Of a stretch of 64,000 nt of DNA, positions 24,622 through 33,703 are shown piece by piece. The stretch is from PALSA-270 sp963770915 (GTDB lineage: Bacteria > Acidobacteriota > Terriglobia > Terriglobales > Acidobacteriaceae). The notes beneath the pieces are model-generated. The model saw only the letters and a list, made by a program, of their open reading frames with translations. It searched no databases and was not told where the DNA came from. The stretch spans positions 1,984,001-2,048,000 of the forward strand of contig CAVYRG010000001.1 of the NCBI GenBank assembly GCA_963770915.1. The letters are read 5' to 3'. Made by a program: the position numbers and the translations under genes. Every line of letters starts with the position of its first letter. Within the stretch, counting starts at the first letter, position 1.

Positions 24622-25484
24622 CGGCCCTCCAACTCCGCCACTTCCGCGCTGATCGCGATTCCAAACTCATTCGCTTTCGCGAAAATCGCGTCTCCATCCA
24701 GCAACAGGCATTTGCCGGCATCGAGCGCCAGGCAACTGGCCCCGGCGGCGTGCATCACTTCGAGGGTCTTCAACCCCACCACCGGCACGTCGAAACGCAT
24801 ATCCTGCTTTGGCTTGGCAATCTTCACGACGGTCAAGGCGCGGCTCAGTGTGGAAGCGCCCGCGTCGAGCGAAGCCATAATCTGTCCGGCGCGCTCAATT
24901 GCGGCGTCGGTGCCTTCCATCGCCTCCACAGCCACGCAGGCCGCCTCCGCCACCACGACAGTTTGCCCGATATCGAACTGCGCCAGATGCCGTGCCACGG
25001 CGCGCCCATACTCCATATTTTTCTGTTCCTGCTCCGACGGCGCGCGCCGGCTCAAGACTCCCGGCTTGGCCAGCAAAGGCTCAAGCAATGACGTGGAATT
25101 TTCCAGCGTAATGCCCTCATCGGCCAGAACCTTGGCCACCGCTCCCAACAGGGAATCGGTATTGCGCGTGCCCAGCGCGAGCAGCAGCTTCGCCAGCCGC
25201 CAGTCCGGGCGAATGCTGGAAAAAATCTGCTTGTGCTTCACCTGCCCCGCCATCACGGCGCGAGTGACGCCTTCCTGCCTGAATGTTTCGATCAGCCGCG
25301 AAAGTTCGCCCAGAGAAAGCCAATGCACCGCCGCTGCGCCCTGCGCGCCGATCTCCGGAGAAGCTTCTTCCTTGATCGCCGCGACAATGACTTCGAATCC
25401 TTGCGCGCGGGCGGCCTCCAACACCAAGAACGGGAATCGTCCGTTGCCGGCAATCAGGCCAAGGCGTGGTTTGGATGCGGCCAT
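24618..25484 (-). CDS. lpxI: UDP-2,3-diacylglucosamine pyrophosphatase, LpxI type
   Basis: It removes UMP from UDP-2,3-diacylglucosamine to give lipid X, at the inner membrane. The 288 residues match LpxI: N-terminal GLIAGNGRFPFLVLEAA, the central VMAGQVKHKQIF and a C-terminal domain with PVVGLKTLEVMHAAGASCLALDAGK. LpxI replaces LpxH in many non-enterobacterial lineages. TTG 25487 is in frame one codon upstream, but ATG 25484 is chosen. It sits in the fabZ-lpxA block. Confidence 0.92.
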   Translation of the reverse strand: MAASKPRLGLIAGNGRFPFLVLEAARAQGFEVIVAAIKEEASPEIGAQGAAAVHWLSLGELSRLIETFRQEGVTRAVMAGQVKHKQIFSSIRPDWRLAKLLLALGTRNTDSLLGAVAKVLADEGITLENSTSLLEPLLAKPGVLSRRAPSEQEQKNMEYGRAVARHLAQFDIGQTVVVAEAACVAVEAMEGTDAAIERAGQIMASLDAGASTLSRALTVVKIAKPKQDMRFDVPVVGLKTLEVMHAAGASCLALDAGKCLLLDGDAIFAKANEFGIAISAEVAELEGR

Positions 25485-25550
25485 CAAATTGGCGACAGTT
25501 TAGCATTCACCCGAGCGCCGTCCGTCGAGCGCCCGAACCAAAAACTCCAT

Positions 25551-26492
25551 TCACGCCGTTTCTTCCGCCGCTTCTGTTTTGAGCGCCTTCTGCGCGGGCG
25601 AGGTCGTGATTACCACCACGCTGGTCAACACGCACAAGCTTCCAGCAATCGTGCGAGGACCAAGCGGCTCGCCTCCCAGAAAATAACCGAGCAACACCGC
25701 CACGACCGGATTCACATACGCGTAGGTTCCAACTTTAGTTGGCGACTCATGGTGAATCAGCCAAACGTAAGCGGTGAACGCGATGATGGACCCGGCCACA
25801 ATCAGGTAGAGTAACGCCAGCCACGCCTGCCGCGAGACGTTCGCAGGATGAAAATCGCGAAACTCGCCCAGCCCCGCCGCCGAGAGCGCCAGAAGCGCGC
25901 CGCCCATGAGCATCTGGGCCCCCGAACTCATCACTTTTGAAGGCGGCAGCGGCAACTTGCGCGAGAGGGCCGAGGCAACTGACCAACTCACCGCCGCGAT
26001 CATCAAGGCAAAGGCTCCTGCCCGATCGATCGGCGCCCCTCCGAGATTCAGCGACCGGCTGGTCAGCGCCCCCACGCCGCCGATTCCGATCAAAAGCGCC
26101 ACCGCCAGCCGAACCGTTATCCGCCGCGTCCGCAGGATGAGAATTTCCGAAAGCGCCATGAGCGCGGGAATCGTTGCCAGCATCACCGCCGCGATTCCGG
26201 AAGGCACTCTCTGCTCTGCCCAGAATAAGAATCCGTAGTCGAAAACGAAGATCAGAACCGCGAGCAGCGTGGCCGAGCCCCATTGCCGCGCCGTGGGCGA
26301 AGGCGTGCCCCGGAAAATCATCCAGGCGTACAAGACGAACCCGGCAATCAGAAACCGCATCGCTGCCAGAAGGAAGGGTGGAACTTCGCGGACGCCTACG
26401 CGGATGGCGAGAAACGTTGATCCCCAGACAAAATAAATAATCGCAAATGCCAGCAGCGTCTTCCACGCCGGCGAATGCTCACTCGCTTCCAT
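25551..26492 (-). CDS. EamA/DMT-family transporter
   Basis: The 313-residue protein has ten predicted membrane helices in two repeated EamA halves (AIIYFVWGSTFLAIR in the first, TYAYVNPVVAVLLGYFLGGE in the second). Family members export amino acids and other small metabolites. It stands between lpxA and lpxI on the same strand. DMT proteins such as ArnE/F move undecaprenyl-linked sugars, but this longer form resembles general metabolite exporters, so no lipid A role is assumed. Confidence 0.85.
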   Translation of the reverse strand: MEASEHSPAWKTLLAFAIIYFVWGSTFLAIRVGVREVPPFLLAAMRFLIAGFVLYAWMIFRGTPSPTARQWGSATLLAVLIFVFDYGFLFWAEQRVPSGIAAVMLATIPALMALSEILILRTRRITVRLAVALLIGIGGVGALTSRSLNLGGAPIDRAGAFALMIAAVSWSVASALSRKLPLPPSKVMSSGAQMLMGGALLALSAAGLGEFRDFHPANVSRQAWLALLYLIVAGSIIAFTAYVWLIHHESPTKVGTYAYVNPVVAVLLGYFLGGEPLGPRTIAGSLCVLTSVVVITTSPAQKALKTEAAEETA

Positions 26493-26551
26493 AACATAGT
26501 ATGTCGGGTTCCCCGGCGCTTGAGCAAGCGCACCATTTCCCCCGCCATACG

Positions 26552-27328
26552 CTACTTAATCACGCCCCGCTCGCTCGCCTCGATAAACCGGATCAGCATG
26601 TCCACATCTTCCCCGCGCTCCGATTCCCTCTTCAGCCTCTCCAGCGCTTGCGTGGTGTTCAGCTTGGAAGCCAGCAGCACCTTATAGGCGTGGTGAATCT
26701 TGCGAATGCGCTCCTTGCTGAATCCACGGCGCTCCAGCCCGACCGCGTTCAAGCCGTAAGCATGCGTGTCCCGCGCCGCAACCGTTTTTGAAAACGGCAA
26801 AACGTCCCTGGTCACGGTGGTTCCGCCCCCAACAAACGAATATGCCCCAATGCGCACGAAGTGGTGTACCGGGCAGAGCGCGCCCACCGTAGCCCATTCT
26901 TCCACAATCACATGCCCGCCGATGGTCGCGCCATTGGCCATGATCACGTGATCGCCGATCACGCAATCGTGCGCAATGTGGGTGTAGGCCATGATCAGAG
27001 TGTCATTGCCTACGCGAGTGACGCCTCCGCCCTTCACGGTTCCCCGGCTGATGGTGACGCACTCGCGAATCTGGTTATGGTCGCCCATCTCCAGCCGCGT
27101 GGGCTCGCCCGCGTAGCTAATATCCTGCGGCGCCATGCCAACCGCGCAAAAAGGGAAGAAGTCGTTGCCGACGCCGATTTTGGTCGGCCCTTCGATGACC
27201 ACGTGCGAAACCAGGTGGCAGCCCTCGCCCATTTCCACATCCGGCCCGATGACGCAATAGGGGCCGATCTGGCAGGAAGGATGAACCTTAGCCTTGCGGT
27301 CAATGATGGAGGTGGGGTGGATGCTCAC
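26552..27328 (-). CDS. lpxA: UDP-N-acetylglucosamine acyltransferase
   Basis: First enzyme of lipid A synthesis: it adds a hydroxyacyl chain from ACP to UDP-GlcNAc. The 258 residues show a left-handed beta-helix of hexapeptide repeats (VHPSCQIGPYCVIGPDVEMG), the active-site His in AYTHIAHDCVIG, and the C-terminal helical domain. The start is GTG 27328 with AGAGG upstream. fabZ ends 43 bp before it. If the downstream Gfo/Idh is GnnA-like, the preferred substrate could be the diamino sugar. Confidence 0.95.
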   Translation of the reverse strand: MSIHPTSIIDRKAKVHPSCQIGPYCVIGPDVEMGEGCHLVSHVVIEGPTKIGVGNDFFPFCAVGMAPQDISYAGEPTRLEMGDHNQIRECVTISRGTVKGGGVTRVGNDTLIMAYTHIAHDCVIGDHVIMANGATIGGHVIVEEWATVGALCPVHHFVRIGAYSFVGGGTTVTRDVLPFSKTVAARDTHAYGLNAVGLERRGFSKERIRKIHHAYKVLLASKLNTTQALERLKRESERGEDVDMLIRFIEASERGVIK

Positions 27329-27371
27329 CGGCGCCTCTCGCGGTTCTGGGGAATGGCCGGCACGCGCATTG

Positions 27372-27908
27372 TTATTCGGATTCCGCTGCTTCCTCGAAAT
27401 TCCGCCGGCCGCGCGCGCTATCCACCAGTTGGCACTTCACGTTGGCCTCGGCCACCCGTTGGCCGTCGACGGTCGCTACGCCTTCCATGATGGCGGCAGT
27501 CACGGGGCCCGCTACCCGCCAGGCCTTCAGCTTGACTTCAATCCGTAGTTGGTCCCCAGGCACAACCGGCCGCCGGAACTTGGCGCGGTCGATGCCGGTG
27601 AACATGATGAGTTTTCCCTCGCGCTCTTCCACTTCCTTCAGCAGTAGCGCGCCGCCCGCTTGCGCCATGGCTTCGATGATCAGCACGCCCGGCATAATCG
27701 GCATGTTAGGGAAATGCCCGGCAAAGAACGCCTCGTTGATGGTGACGTTCTTGAGCGCCACAATCCGCTGCTTGCGCTCGATCTCAATCACGCGGTCGAT
27801 CAGCAGAAAAGGATAGCGGTGCGGCAGGATCTGCTGAATATCCAGGATATCCATCGCCGTTTTTGCAGGCGATGCAGCTTCGGCTTGTGCGATATCAGTC
27901 ATTCCCAT
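27372..27908 (-). CDS. fabZ: 3-hydroxyacyl-ACP dehydratase
   Basis: A 178-residue hot-dog-fold enzyme that dehydrates 3-hydroxyacyl-ACP in fatty acid synthesis and competes with LpxA/LpxD for hydroxyacyl-ACP. The motifs are HRYPFLLIDRV and the catalytic segment FAGHFPNMPIMPGVLIIEAMAQ (His and Glu). It has an N-terminal extension of about 20 residues compared with E. coli FabZ. It begins the minus-strand fabZ-lpxA block. Confidence 0.95.
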   Translation of the reverse strand: MGMTDIAQAEAASPAKTAMDILDIQQILPHRYPFLLIDRVIEIERKQRIVALKNVTINEAFFAGHFPNMPIMPGVLIIEAMAQAGGALLLKEVEEREGKLIMFTGIDRAKFRRPVVPGDQLRIEVKLKAWRVAGPVTAAIMEGVATVDGQRVAEANVKCQLVDSARGRRNFEEAAESE

Positions 27909-28078
27909 TCCCAGGTTTAGCGACGATTATACTGTACCGCGCCGGACGGGCGGCTTCCAACGCGGGATTGTTTTCCCGCGATGGCGCAGTCGGAATCAAT
28001 TCCCCTAATCTTGTTCGTTCCGACGATGAGCGCAGTGAAGAGGAGCAATCTGCTTTTTCGGCGCCACCGGACTGACAC

Positions 28079-29272
28079 ATGCCAACTTCAAAACTAAAGC
28101 GTGATGCGACAAGAAAGCCGGATTTCGCGGAGCCGCTCGGTCGCCTGCAATATTTCGAAAAGCGTCGCTCTGGGATCGTCCGCACCATCCGCGAGCTGGT
28201 CTCGATCGAGTCTCCCAGCGACAACAAGCCCGCCCTGGATCGCCTGGCGGATGTTCTCGGCGCCAGGTTTGAGGCGCTTGGCGGGCGGCCCCATTTCCAT
28301 CGAGCAACCACGGCCGGAAATCATTTGCAGGTCGACTTCGACGGAGCGAAGGCCGGCAGCCCCCTTCTGCTCCTTGGACATTACGACACCGTTTATCCGC
28401 TCGGCACACTCCGCAACATTCCTTGCCGCGCGCGGGCCGGCCGGGTTTGGGGGCCGGGCGTACTCGACATGAAGGCGGGCATCGCGCTGATGCTGGCTGC
28501 GATCGCGGGTCTCCGTGACTGGCATGAAGAAACTCTACCTCGGCCGGTCACGGTTTTTCTCGCCTCCGATGAAGAAATCGGCAGCGCTTCCTCGCGCCGC
28601 ATCACCGAGCGGCTGGCAAAGAATTCCGCCGCCGTGCTCGTACTCGAGCCCGCTTACGGCCTCCATGGCGCCGTCAAGACCGCCCGCAAAGGCGTGGGGG
28701 AATACACCCTGCGAGTGACGGGGAAGGCCGCCCACTCCGGCCTCGATTTTGAAAAAGGCGAGAGTGCGGTCATCGAGATAGCCCGTCAGATTCTCAGAAT
28801 TTCCAAGCTGGTCGACCTAAGGCGTGGGCTCACTCTCAACGTCGGTTTAATAAATGGCGGCACGCGAGCAAACGTCGTTCCCGCCGAAGCGGCCGCAACG
28901 CTCAACGTTCGCATCGCCCACAGAAAAGATGCGGCTGGCATCGACCGCAAATTGCGCTCGTTGAAGCCGTTCAATCGAAATTGTTCTCTGCAAATCAGCG
29001 GGGGAATCAATCGCCCTCCCCTGGAGCGCACCCCTGGGGTCACGCAGCTCTATGCCAAAGCTGCCGCCATTGCGAAAAATCTTGGCTGGAAACTGGAACA
29101 AGCTTCCGTCGGCGGAGGCTCGGACGGTAACTTCACCGCGGCGCTGGGAATCCCTACGCTGGATGGCCTGGGCGCGGTCGGCGAAGGCGCCCATGCCGCG
29201 CACGAGTCGATTTTGATCTCCGAACTTCCGCGCCGCGCCGCCTTGCTGGCGCGGCTCATCGAACAGTCTTAA
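28079..29272 (+). CDS. M20-family metallopeptidase (carboxypeptidase G2-like)
   Basis: The 397 residues follow the M20A pattern: metal ligand and catalytic Asp in LLLGHYDTVYP, bridging Asp in VWGPGVLDMKAG, the Glu pair in ASDEEIGS, then a dimerisation domain with GKAAHSGLDFEKG, and a last His in AHAAHESI. No signal peptide is seen, so it is probably cytoplasmic. Glutamate carboxypeptidase or a dipeptide/N-acyl amino acid hydrolase are the likely activities. It is divergent from fabZ and monocistronic. Confidence 0.87.
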   Translation: MPTSKLKRDATRKPDFAEPLGRLQYFEKRRSGIVRTIRELVSIESPSDNKPALDRLADVLGARFEALGGRPHFHRATTAGNHLQVDFDGAKAGSPLLLLGHYDTVYPLGTLRNIPCRARAGRVWGPGVLDMKAGIALMLAAIAGLRDWHEETLPRPVTVFLASDEEIGSASSRRITERLAKNSAAVLVLEPAYGLHGAVKTARKGVGEYTLRVTGKAAHSGLDFEKGESAVIEIARQILRISKLVDLRRGLTLNVGLINGGTRANVVPAEAAATLNVRIAHRKDAAGIDRKLRSLKPFNRNCSLQISGGINRPPLERTPGVTQLYAKAAAIAKNLGWKLEQASVGGGSDGNFTAALGIPTLDGLGAVGEGAHAAHESILISELPRRAALLARLIEQS

Positions 29273-29278
29273 GCGGTT

Positions 29279-29353
29279 TTCCTCTGGGTGACTCTCTGTG
29301 GTTAGCGCCCTTTGTCTGCGCCGTAGAACCTCCTGTGCTTCCCTGTGGTCAAA
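29279..29353. repeat. CTCTGTG dispersed repeat, copy 2
   Basis: Two clusters (CCTCTGGGTGACTCTCTGTGG and CCTGTGCTTCCCTGTGG) just 3' of the M20 gene stop. Degenerate, same family as 23008. Confidence 0.5.
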
Positions 29354-29503
29354 GTTCTTCGTCCCCGCCGCGAAACCTGCCAACACCACTCTGCTGGCCA
29401 TCTTTTGACTACTCTCCCCCGCTAGCCTATGATTTTGTCAGGGGTACTGCCCAAGCTTCACATCTCACCCGAACGCTGGTCAACCCCACTGTGGAGGTCG
29501 TTC

Positions 29504-29677
29504 ATGCCAGGAAAACTGGGTCTGCCAGAGATTCTTCTGATTCTGGCCGTTGCATTACTGATCTTTGGCCCGAGCAAGCTGGCTGATCTCGGCAAAGGCC
29601 TTGGCGAAGGCATTAAGAATTTCAAGTCGGCGGTGAAAGAAGGCGAAGACGGCTCGAAGGAAGATAAGAAGTCGTAG
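29504..29677 (+). CDS. tatA: Twin-arginine translocase subunit TatA
   Basis: A 57-residue protein with the TatA/E plan: a short N-terminus, one membrane helix (EILLILAVALLIF), the FGP hinge (FGPSKLADLGKGLG) and an amphipathic helix (GEGIKNFKSAVKE) with a charged tail. ATG 29504 has a strong RBS (GGAGG, 7 nt), so the longer frame from 29429 is not used. tatB and tatC are not in the window. The Gfo/Idh protein at 43950 looks like a Tat substrate. Confidence 0.9.
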   Translation: MPGKLGLPEILLILAVALLIFGPSKLADLGKGLGEGIKNFKSAVKEGEDGSKEDKKS

Positions 29678-29699
29678 CCTGTGATTCCGCCAGCCTGGG

Positions 29700-30266
29700 T
29701 CAGTGCGGCACTCCGCGTTCGCTGAGCATCCTGCAAACCAACGCCACAGGAAGTCCCACAACGTTGCAGTAATCGCCATCGATCCGCGAAATCCACCGCG
29801 AAGCGATGCCTTGGATCGCATAAGCCCCGGCCTTGTCCATCGGTTCGCTGGTTGCGATGTAGGCCTGAATCACCGCGTCGCTCAGCGCGCTCATCACCAC
29901 CAGGGTTGTCTCCGAGCGAACATCGACCAGGCCATCGGACCCGCGCGCCAGGCAAACTCCCGTAATTACCTGGTGCTCGCGCCCGGAAAGCAGGCGCAAC
30001 ATTCGCGCCCCGTCGTTGGGATCGCGCGGCTTCCCCAGAATTTCCCCGCCAACCACCACCACCGTATCCGCGCCCAGCACCACCTCGCCAGGCCTGGTGC
30101 GTGAGACTGTCAGCGCCTTTTCCCGCGCCAGCCGCTCTGCGCACGCTTTTGCCGATTCGCCTTGATGCGGCGTCTCATCCACGTCCGCCGCCTGCACGAC
30201 AAAGGCAATTCCGGCGTTGCGCAAAAGCTCCCGGCGGCGCGGCGATGCGGAGGCAAGAACCAGCAT
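29700..30266 (-). CDS. maf: Maf-like nucleoside triphosphate pyrophosphatase
   Basis: The 188 residues show the Maf motifs: LASASPRRRELL at the N-terminus, the ADTVV segment near 67, KPRD and DKAGAYAIQG near 143. Maf proteins hydrolyse modified or non-canonical nucleotides (dTTP/UTP or m7GTP type) and were first linked to septum formation. It is convergent with tatA (22 bp apart). Confidence 0.93.
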   Translation of the reverse strand: MLVLASASPRRRELLRNAGIAFVVQAADVDETPHQGESAKACAERLAREKALTVSRTRPGEVVLGADTVVVVGGEILGKPRDPNDGARMLRLLSGREHQVITGVCLARGSDGLVDVRSETTLVVMSALSDAVIQAYIATSEPMDKAGAYAIQGIASRWISRIDGDYCNVVGLPVALVCRMLSERGVPH

Positions 30267-30290
30267 AACTCCGTGATTGTACCGAAGATC

Positions 30291-30353
30291 GCTGTGCTTC
30301 CCTGTGGTTGGGACTCAGGACCCCCTGTGCCTCCCTGTGTTCCCCTGTGGTCG
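30291..30353. repeat. CTCTGTG dispersed repeat, copy 3
   Basis: Five CTGTG units (GCTGTGCTTCCCTGTGG, CCCTGTGCCTCCCTGTG, CCCCTGTGG) fill most of the gap between maf and the VOC gene. Confidence 0.6.
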
Positions 30354-30367
30354 AACTCGAGGATCTC

Positions 30368-30727
30368 CTACTCCCGAATCAACTCGATCCTGTTCCCAAA
30401 GGGATCGTGCACATAGCAGCGCGTCACGCCGGGATTGTTGTCATCGGCGATGGTCTCCACCCCCGCCGCCCGCAGCTTTGCCCTCAGCCCTTCATAGTCA
30501 CGGCAGCGCAGCGCCGGATGCGCCTTCTTCGCCGGGCGAAAATCCTCATCCACGCCCAGATGAATCTGCACCTCGCCGCTGGCAAACCAGCATCCGCCGC
30601 GCTTGGCCAGTTCCGGCGGCTTAGTTAGTTCCACCATCCCGAGCATATCTCGGTAAAATGCGCGGGCCTTCTCTTCTTCACCCGACGGCATGGCAAGCTG
30701 CACGTGATCGATAGAATTGAATGGCAT
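30368..30727 (-). CDS. VOC-superfamily protein
   Basis: About 119 residues with a glyoxalase-like fold (SIDHVQLAMPSGEEEKARAFYRDMLGMVEL; C-terminal YVHDPFGNRIELI). The metal-site positions are His near 7, His in IHLGVDE and Glu in RIELI, so it may bind a metal. The substrate is unknown. The upstream GTG in the frame adds only two residues; ATG 30727 is chosen. No clear RBS is seen. Confidence 0.8.
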   Translation of the reverse strand: MPFNSIDHVQLAMPSGEEEKARAFYRDMLGMVELTKPPELAKRGGCWFASGEVQIHLGVDEDFRPAKKAHPALRCRDYEGLRAKLRAAGVETIADDNNPGVTRCYVHDPFGNRIELIRE

Positions 30728-30775
30728 CGGCACGCGACGATTCTAACCTAGGGAAATTCTGATTAAGGGTCGGGC

Positions 30776-30806
30776 CCCTGTGCTTTGCGTCCCATGTGGT
30801 TTGCAG
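30776..30806. repeat. CTCTGTG dispersed repeat, copy 4
   Basis: CCCCTGTGCTTTGCGTCCCATGTGGTTTGC, a degenerate copy between the VOC gene and the P-loop gene. Confidence 0.45.
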
Positions 30807-30876
30807 TTTCATGGGACACTTGATCAGAGTTTCCCATGATCGGATAGCTTGAAGGCACGGAGGACCTACGGAATCG

Positions 30877-31383
30877 TTGCTCATCATCACCGGTACGATG
30901 GGGGCTGGCAAGACCAGCACTCTGGGCGAAGCCTCAGATATCCTCGCCAAGCGCGGGATTGCCCATGCGGCAATCGACGTGGATGCCCTCGGCCTTGCCT
31001 ATCTTCCGTCCGCACCTGCAAACGATGCCGTGATGTACGGCAACCTCCGGTCGGTCTGCAAAAACTACGTGGCCGCCGGAGTGCAGCGATTCCTGCTGGC
31101 GCGCGCCATGGAAGACCGCGCTCAACTGGAACTCTGTCGCGAGATTGTTCCGGCCGCCAATACCATTGTCTGCCGCCTCACTGCCAGCATCGCGGAGATG
31201 GAGCAGCGCGTACGAATTCGCGAAACCGGAGTAGCAGGGCGGGAATATGTGGCTCGCGTTGCGAAATTGAATCGCATCCTCGACCATGCGCGATTGGAGG
31301 ATTTTACCGTCAAAAACGAGGATCGTCCGCTGGCCGATGTTGCCTTGGAGATGCTTATCAAGGCTGGATGGATTCCCAACTGA
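30877..31383 (+). CDS. P-loop kinase-like protein
   Basis: The 168 residues start with a Walker A motif (ITGTMGAGKTS) directly after the start, a Walker-B-like VDVDALG near 38 and an Arg-containing lid (EQRVRIRETG). It resembles small nucleotide or shikimate/adenylate kinase-type folds, but the substrate is not apparent. The only in-frame start is TTG 30877, with GGAGGA 12 nt upstream, somewhat far. lepA follows 80 bp downstream. Confidence 0.7.
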   Translation: MLIITGTMGAGKTSTLGEASDILAKRGIAHAAIDVDALGLAYLPSAPANDAVMYGNLRSVCKNYVAAGVQRFLLARAMEDRAQLELCREIVPAANTIVCRLTASIAEMEQRVRIRETGVAGREYVARVAKLNRILDHARLEDFTVKNEDRPLADVALEMLIKAGWIPN

Positions 31384-31463
31384 CCACTACCACCCCTAAA
31401 TGCGCTACCGGCAACGGAAACGAGCTCCCGTGCCTGCCCTGTTAGAATTCAATTGCTTTCATC

Positions 31464-33272
31464 ATGGATTCCGCATTCCTCCGCAATTTCGCCATCATCG
31501 CGCACATTGACCATGGCAAATCCACGCTGGCCGACCGCCTGCTGGAACTCACCGGATCGCTCACCGCGCGCGAAATGCAGGCCCAGGTGCTTGACTCCAT
31601 GGATCTGGAGCGCGAGCGCGGCATCACCATCAAAGCCCACGCCGTGCGCATGATGTACACCGCGCAGGACGGTCAAACCTATCAGCTCAATCTGATCGAC
31701 ACGCCCGGCCACGTCGATTTTTCCTACGAAGTCTCGCGCTCGCTCGCTTCCTGCGAAGGCGCGCTGCTCGTCGTTGATGCGTCGCAAGGCGTCGAAGCGC
31801 AGACTCTGGCCAATTCCTATCTCGCCATCAATCACGGCCTCGAAATCATTCCCGTCATCAACAAGATCGATCTGCCCAGCGCCGACATCCCCCGCACCAA
31901 AGAGATGATCGAAGGCGCGGTCGGCCTCGATGCTTCCGACGCCATTCTCGTCAGCGCGAAAACCGGCCAGGGCGTACCCGGCGTGCTGGAAGCCATCGTC
32001 AAGCGCATTCCGCCGCCCAAGGGCAATCCCGCCAACCGCCTGCAGGCGCTGATTTTCGACTCCTGGTTCGATCCTTATCGCGGCGTCATCGTGCTCACCC
32101 GTGTGTTTCAAGGCACGCTGCGCAAAGGCCAAAAAATCCGCCTGATGTGGAACGGCAAAGTGCTCGACGTGGAAACTCTCGGCGTGCTCACGCCCAAGCC
32201 GGTGGAGATCGACGAGCTGCGCGCCGGCGAAGTTGGCTTCCTCATTGCCAACATCAAGAACGTCGCCGACACCAAAATCGGCGATACCATCACCGACGAA
32301 AACAATCCCGCCATCGAGCCGCTGCCCGGCTTCGAAGAAATCAAGCCCATGGTTTTCGCCGGACTTTACACCGTCGATGCCCACGCCCACACGCAACTCC
32401 GCGAAGCCCTGGAAAAACTTCGCCTGAACGATTCGTCTTTCTTCTTCGAGCCCGAGAGTTCCGTCGCGCTGGGCTTCGGCTTCCGCTGCGGCTTTCTCGG
32501 CCTGCTGCACATGGAAATCATTCAGGAACGCCTGGAGCGCGAGTTCAATCTTGAACTCATCACCACCGCCCCCGGCGTGCGCTACAAAATCACCAAGACC
32601 GACGGCACAATGGTCGAAGTCGACAATCCCTCGCGCTGGCTCGATCCCAGCGAAATCGCCAAAGTGGAAGAGCCGGTCATCCTCGCCACCATTCTCACCA
32701 ACGAAGAATATGTCGGCGGCATCCTGAAGCTGGTCGAAGAAAAGCGCGGCCGCCAGAAGACTTTCGAGTACGTCAGCTCCTCGCGCGTCATGCTGCACTA
32801 CGAGCTGCCGCTCAATGAAATCGTGCTCGACTTCTACGATCGCCTGAAGTCGGTTTCGCGCGGCTATGCCTCGCTCGACTATCACCTCGCCGACTACTGG
32901 GAGTCGCCCATGGTCAAGCTCGATATCCTCGTCGCCGGTGAGCCGGTCGATGCGCTCTCCATCATCGTGCATCGTGATTTTGCCTACGACCGCGGCAAAG
33001 CGCTGGTCTCCAAAATGCGCGAACTCATTCCGCGCCAGATGTTCGAGGTCGCCATTCAAGCCTCAATCGGAGCCAAGATCATCGCGCGCGAGACGGTCCA
33101 CGCCATGCGCAAGAACGTCCTCGCAAAATGCTACGGTGGCGACATCAGCCGCAAGCGCAAGCTGCTCGAGAAGCAGAAAGAAGGCAAGCGCCGCATGAAG
33201 CGCATCGGCCGCGTCGACATCCCCCAGGAAGCGTTCCTGGCCGTGCTCAAAGTCGGCGAAGACAGCTCGTAA
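31464..33272 (+). CDS. lepA: Elongation factor 4 (LepA)
   Basis: A ribosomal GTPase of 602 residues. It has G1 AHIDHGKST (about 13-21), G3 DTPGH, G4 NKID, domain II, the EF-G-like domains III and V, and the LepA-specific C-terminal domain (KIIARETVHAMRKNVLAKCYGGDISRKRKLLEKQK). It acts on paused ribosomes and in initiation-stage assembly. No Shine-Dalgarno sequence is evident before ATG 31464. Confidence 0.98.
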   Translation: MDSAFLRNFAIIAHIDHGKSTLADRLLELTGSLTAREMQAQVLDSMDLERERGITIKAHAVRMMYTAQDGQTYQLNLIDTPGHVDFSYEVSRSLASCEGALLVVDASQGVEAQTLANSYLAINHGLEIIPVINKIDLPSADIPRTKEMIEGAVGLDASDAILVSAKTGQGVPGVLEAIVKRIPPPKGNPANRLQALIFDSWFDPYRGVIVLTRVFQGTLRKGQKIRLMWNGKVLDVETLGVLTPKPVEIDELRAGEVGFLIANIKNVADTKIGDTITDENNPAIEPLPGFEEIKPMVFAGLYTVDAHAHTQLREALEKLRLNDSSFFFEPESSVALGFGFRCGFLGLLHMEIIQERLEREFNLELITTAPGVRYKITKTDGTMVEVDNPSRWLDPSEIAKVEEPVILATILTNEEYVGGILKLVEEKRGRQKTFEYVSSSRVMLHYELPLNEIVLDFYDRLKSVSRGYASLDYHLADYWESPMVKLDILVAGEPVDALSIIVHRDFAYDRGKALVSKMRELIPRQMFEVAIQASIGAKIIARETVHAMRKNVLAKCYGGDISRKRKLLEKQKEGKRRMKRIGRVDIPQEAFLAVLKVGEDSS

Positions 33273-33361
33273 CCATGTGGCGCGGGCTCCCCCTCCCGCG
33301 TTTTTCCCAGACCCCACTTCTCGGGCGGGAAACGCAGCAAGAAATGCCCACATCGTGTGAC

Positions 33362-33577
33362 TCAGCGACCCTGGAATTGTGCGCCTGGGGCGGGATTCGG
33401 GCGATCCACGTCACAGCTTTTCCACGTGACACGCACTTGCCCGTCCGCATACTCGAATTGTCCGTCTCCATGATTATAGAAAATCCTTTTGCCGGTTCTG
33501 TACACCGACGTCGCAGTTTTCCCACACCTGGGGCACCGAACGGGCGTGTAAGAGAATTCATCCTTGGGCTGTTCCAT
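33362..33577 (-). CDS. Small single-CxxC protein
   Basis: A 71-residue product with a strong RBS (AAGGAGAT, 8 nt) before ATG 33577. CPRCGKTATSVYRTGKRIFY looks like half of a zinc ribbon, with a further Cys near 53 (SCDV), so one metal site could be completed by that Cys or by dimerisation. The sequence is hydrophilic and no family is recognised. It is convergent with lepA. Confidence 0.7.
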   Translation of the reverse strand: MEQPKDEFSYTPVRCPRCGKTATSVYRTGKRIFYNHGDGQFEYADGQVRVTWKSCDVDRPNPAPGAQFQGR

Positions 33578-33703
33578 TTGAGTTGATCTCCTTCGCCGAA
33601 ATCTAGGGCCAGTGCAGCTGGTGGGAAGGGGTTGGCGCGGTTATCTAATCGGCCTGCAAATCTCTGATGTGCGCGGCCAGGAGCCTGTGACTCCAACCGC
33701 TGG

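Noticed and set aside
31449..33059. A 536-codon minus-strand frame across lepA
   Set aside because: It is the antisense shadow of the very well conserved lepA gene; such frames arise from high GC at third codon positions.
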